From Burkholderiales bacterium (GTDB taxonomy: Bacteria > Pseudomonadota > Gammaproteobacteria > Burkholderiales > Burkholderiaceae_C): a stretch of DNA of 7,479 bases. Below the pieces are notes generated by a model. The model was given only the letters and a program-made list of their open reading frames with translations, was not told where the DNA came from and ran no database searches. The stretch lies in the NCBI GenBank assembly GCA_028869035.1, contig JAGWTL010000137.1, positions 1 through 7,479 on the forward strand, written 5' to 3'. Of the stretch, positions 5,787-7,479 are shown one piece after another. How positions within the stretch are numbered: the stretch's first letter is position 1; each line of letters opens with the position of its first letter. Position numbers and translations under genes: made by a program.

Positions 5787-6461
5787 ATGCCGCTCAAAGA
5801 CCTTCCCCCCGACGCGCGACCCCGCGAAAAGCTGCTGGCCCGCGGCCCGGGGGCGCTGTCGGATGCCGAGCTGCTGGCCCTGCTGCTGCGCACCGGCCTG
5901 GCCGGCAAGGGCGTGCTGCAGCTGGCCCAGGAGCTGCTGGACAGCTTTGACGGAATGGCCGGCCTGCTGCACGCCGGCGCGGACGACCTGAAACGCATCA
6001 AGGGCCTGGGTCCGGCCAAACGCGCCGAACTGGTGGCCGTGCTGGAGCTGGCCCGCCGCGCCCTGGCCGAGCAATTGCGCGAACGCGCCGCGCTGGACAC
6101 CCCCCAGGCCGTCAAGGACTACCTGCAGCTGCACCTGGCCAACAAGAAACATGAATGCTTTGCCGTGCTTTTCCTGGACAACCAGCACAAGCTGCTGGCG
6201 CTGGAAGAACTCTTTCGCGGCACCCTGGCGCAGACCAGCGTCTACCCGCGCGAAGTGGTGCTGCGCGCCCTGCACCACCACGCCGCCGCCGTGGTGCTGG
6301 CGCACAACCATCCCAGCGGCACGGTGCAGCCTTCGCGCGCCGACGAGGCCCTGACCCAAGCGCTGAAAGCCGCGCTGGCCCTGGTGGACGTGCGCGTGCT
6401 GGACCACATGATCGTGGCGCCGGGCCTGGCGCTGTCCATGGCCGAGAAGGGGCTGATCTGA
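5787..6461 (+). CDS. radC: RadC family protein (UPF0758, JAB/MPN domain)
   Basis: A 224-residue RadC-family protein of normal length. The N-terminal part has the usual PREKLLARGPGALSDAELLALLLRTG opening, split here as PREKLL (12-17) and LSDAELLALLLRTG (24-37), and a helix-hairpin-helix motif IKGLGPAKRAEL (71-82). The C-terminal half is a JAB1/MPN metalloprotease-like domain with the JAMM signature HNHPSG: His173, His175, Ser177 and Asp186 are zinc-site residues, with a likely catalytic Glu123 in ECFAVLFLD. The old link to DNA repair was withdrawn in E. coli and its biochemical role is unsettled; the competence-linked homologue is also of unclear need. The ATG at 5787 gives the family N-terminus MPLKDLP; its SD is weak. 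It is divergent from fkpB and overlaps the smr gene by one base (TGATG). Confidence 0.96.
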   Translation: MPLKDLPPDARPREKLLARGPGALSDAELLALLLRTGLAGKGVLQLAQELLDSFDGMAGLLHAGADDLKRIKGLGPAKRAELVAVLELARRALAEQLRERAALDTPQAVKDYLQLHLANKKHECFAVLFLDNQHKLLALEELFRGTLAQTSVYPREVVLRALHHHAAAVVLAHNHPSGTVQPSRADEALTQALKAALALVDVRVLDHMIVAPGLALSMAEKGLI

Positions 6462-7102
6462 TGGTCAAGATCAATACACTGGCCGATCTGAAACAGGTCA
6501 AGAAGGCCATCGAAACGCAGGCCAGGCTGGAAACCGAACGCAAGGCCGAAACAGCGAAGCAGGCCCGCCAGGCCACCGCGGACAAAGACCTCTTTCTGCA
6601 GGCCGCCGGCAAGGTACGGCCCCTGGCCCAGCCCGCCAAGGCTCAGCTCAAAAACACCAAGCCCCCACCGCAGCCCCTGCAGCACCAGCTGGACGAGCAG
6701 GCCGCGCTGCAGGAAACCCTCAGCGACGAATTCGACATCAGCACCCTGCTGGAAACCGACGAGCACCTGAGCTACCGCCGCCCCGGCATCGGCCCCGACG
6801 TCACGCGCAAGCTGCGCCGCGGCGACTGGGCCATCCAGCGCCAGCTCGACCTGCACGGCCTGCGCACCGAAGACGCCCGCGAAGCCCTGGGCCAGTTCAT
6901 CCGCGAGGCCCACCAGCAGGGCCTGCGCTGCGTGCGTGTGGTCCACGGCAAGGGCCTGGGCTCACCGGGCAAGACGCCCGTGCTCAAGGGCCGGGTGCAG
7001 AGCTGGCTGGCGCAGAAGAAGGAAGTGCTGGCGTTTGTGCAGGCGCGGCCGGCGGAGGGTGGTGCGGGTGCCGTCGTGGTTCTTCTTCAGCCCTCCGCTT
7101 GA
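6461..7102 (+). CDS. Smr-domain endonuclease, SmrB-like
   Basis: A 213-residue protein with a C-terminal Smr domain (about residues 125-210) and a long charged N-terminal region. The Smr signatures are LDLHGL (129-134) and HGKGLGSPG (162-170), followed by PVLKGRVQSWL and a typical AFVQARPAEGGAGAVVVLL ending. The layout matches E. coli SmrB (YfcN), which cuts mRNA between collided ribosomes to start rescue; the catalytic DxH is D130-L-H132. Residues 6-42 are K/E/A/Q-rich and probably helical, in the position where SmrB carries its ribosome-binding helix; residues 55-75 are Pro/Gln-rich and likely disordered. The ATG at 6461 overlaps the radC stop by one base and has AAGGGG about 8 nt upstream. 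MutS2-type Smr fusions are excluded by size. Confidence 0.92.
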   Translation: MVKINTLADLKQVKKAIETQARLETERKAETAKQARQATADKDLFLQAAGKVRPLAQPAKAQLKNTKPPPQPLQHQLDEQAALQETLSDEFDISTLLETDEHLSYRRPGIGPDVTRKLRRGDWAIQRQLDLHGLRTEDAREALGQFIREAHQQGLRCVRVVHGKGLGSPGKTPVLKGRVQSWLAQKKEVLAFVQARPAEGGAGAVVVLLQPSA

Positions 7103-7103
7103 T

Positions 7104-7122
7104 GGGGAGGGTTTGGGAGGGG
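7104..7122 (+). other. G-quadruplex motif just after the smr stop codon
   Basis: GGGGAGGGTTTGGGAGGGG contains four G-runs of 3-4 with loops of 1, 3 and 1 nt, a pattern that favours a stable parallel quadruplex. It starts one base after the TGA of the smr gene, so the quadruplex could form in the coding-strand DNA or in the mRNA 3' end. Confidence 0.55.
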
Positions 7123-7143
7123 TGAGCGTCAATACAGCGCAAA

Positions 7144-7180
7144 GCGCAACACTCCCGGCTAGCTGCCGGGAGTGTTGCGC
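7144..7180. terminator. Perfect 16-bp inverted repeat between smr and the globin gene
   Basis: GCGCAACACTCCCGGC (7144-7159) and its exact complement (7165-7180) flank a 5-nt loop TAGCT, giving a very stable GC-rich hairpin. It lies between convergent genes and spans the last globin codons, so it may act as a two-way terminator. On the - strand only TTT follows the stem and on the + strand no U-run follows, so it is not a textbook intrinsic terminator. Protection of mRNA 3' ends is equally possible. On the left, GCGCAAAGCGC (7137-7147) gives a smaller alternative hairpin. Confidence 0.55.
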
Positions 7181-7479
7181 ATCCAGTCCGCCGTCCCGGC
7201 AAAAGACTCGCGCAGCTTGCCGCGCAGTTCCTCATCGATGCCGACTTCCCCCATGGCCTGGTCCATGCAGGCCAGCCACTGGTCGCGCTCCATGAGGCCG
7301 ATCTTGAAGGGCATGTGGCGTGCGCGCAGGCGCGGGTGGCCGAAGCGTTCGGTGTAGTGCTGCGGGCCGCCGAGCCAGCCGGTGAGAAACCAGGACAGCT
7401 TCTGCCGCGCATCCGTCAACTCGCTGCCGTGCGCGGCGCGCAGTTCCTTGTAGCCGGGCTCCAGGTCCATCAGGTCGTA
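7159..7479 (-). CDS. Truncated haemoglobin, group 2 (trHbO), 5' end outside the window
   Basis: The last 106 residues of a group-2 truncated globin; the frame is open to the window edge (YDLMDLEPGYKELRAAHG), so about 25-30 N-terminal residues with helix A/B lie outside. The group-2 hallmarks are GWLGGPQHYTERFGHP, the proximal haem-ligand His in RLRARHMPF, and the Trp at G8 in DQWLACM. Such proteins bind oxygen or nitric oxide and are tied to oxidative or nitrosative stress and haem-based peroxidase activity; the exact role here is unknown. The Met at 7470 is internal by comparison with the family, not the start. The stop TAG (7161-7159) lies in the loop side of a perfect inverted repeat, so the final seven codons form one arm of that hairpin. 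It is convergent with the smr gene. Confidence 0.93.
   Translation of the reverse strand, partial: YDLMDLEPGYKELRAAHGSELTDARQKLSWFLTGWLGGPQHYTERFGHPRLRARHMPFKIGLMERDQWLACMDQAMGEVGIDEELRGKLRESFAGTADWMRNTPGS

Noticed and set aside
5732..6115. Open extension of the fkpB frame up to 6115
   Set aside because: It is antisense to radC and Arg/Ser-rich, and the FKBP family N-terminus matches the ATG at 5731.

Overview
The window looks like core chromosome of a high-GC betaproteobacterium, most likely family Comamonadaceae (Rhodoferax, Polaromonas, Acidovorax or Hydrogenophaga type). This rests on the strong G/C third-position bias, the style of the proteins, the fkpB-ispH pairing, and a palindromic repeat-like segment inside ispH that resembles repeats I associate with this family. 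No mobile element, CRISPR array, tRNA or rRNA gene was seen.

Layout, left to right. At 6-176 there is no protein gene; the + strand folds into a long rod-like hairpin with sequence features of 6S RNA (ssrS). Convergent to it on the - strand is a DadA-family FAD amino-acid dehydrogenase (196-1467). Its long leader (about 1468-1753) holds a good sigma-70 promoter, a tandem glycine riboswitch and a possible 11-codon leader ORF. Further right, all on the - strand, lies a five-gene block transcribed right to left. It runs fkpB (FKBP-type isomerase), ispH (last step of the MEP isoprenoid pathway), serS (seryl-tRNA synthetase), an exported Bcp-type peroxiredoxin, and a stand-alone degenerate GGDEF protein. 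fkpB/ispH and serS/peroxiredoxin overlap by 4 bp; serS appears to have its own promoter and possibly a leaderless transcript.

Divergent from fkpB, across a 55-bp gap containing a small palindrome, are radC and an smrB-like gene on the + strand, overlapping by one base. The right edge holds a convergent, 5'-truncated group-2 truncated haemoglobin gene on the - strand. The smr/globin junction carries a G-quadruplex motif and a perfect 16-bp inverted repeat whose loop contains the globin stop codon.

Functionally most of this is housekeeping: translation (serS, ribosome rescue by Smr), isoprenoids (ispH), folding (fkpB), redox defence (peroxiredoxin, globin) and global transcription control (6S RNA). 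I do not see a clear new multi-gene system. The observations most worth a second look are these: a glycine riboswitch controlling a DadA-like dehydrogenase with a leader ORF; a GGDEF protein with a damaged active site but a kept RxxD inhibitory site, so a possible c-di-GMP receptor; a possibly repeat-derived N-terminal extension on IspH; the likely leaderless serS; and the structured smr/globin junction.
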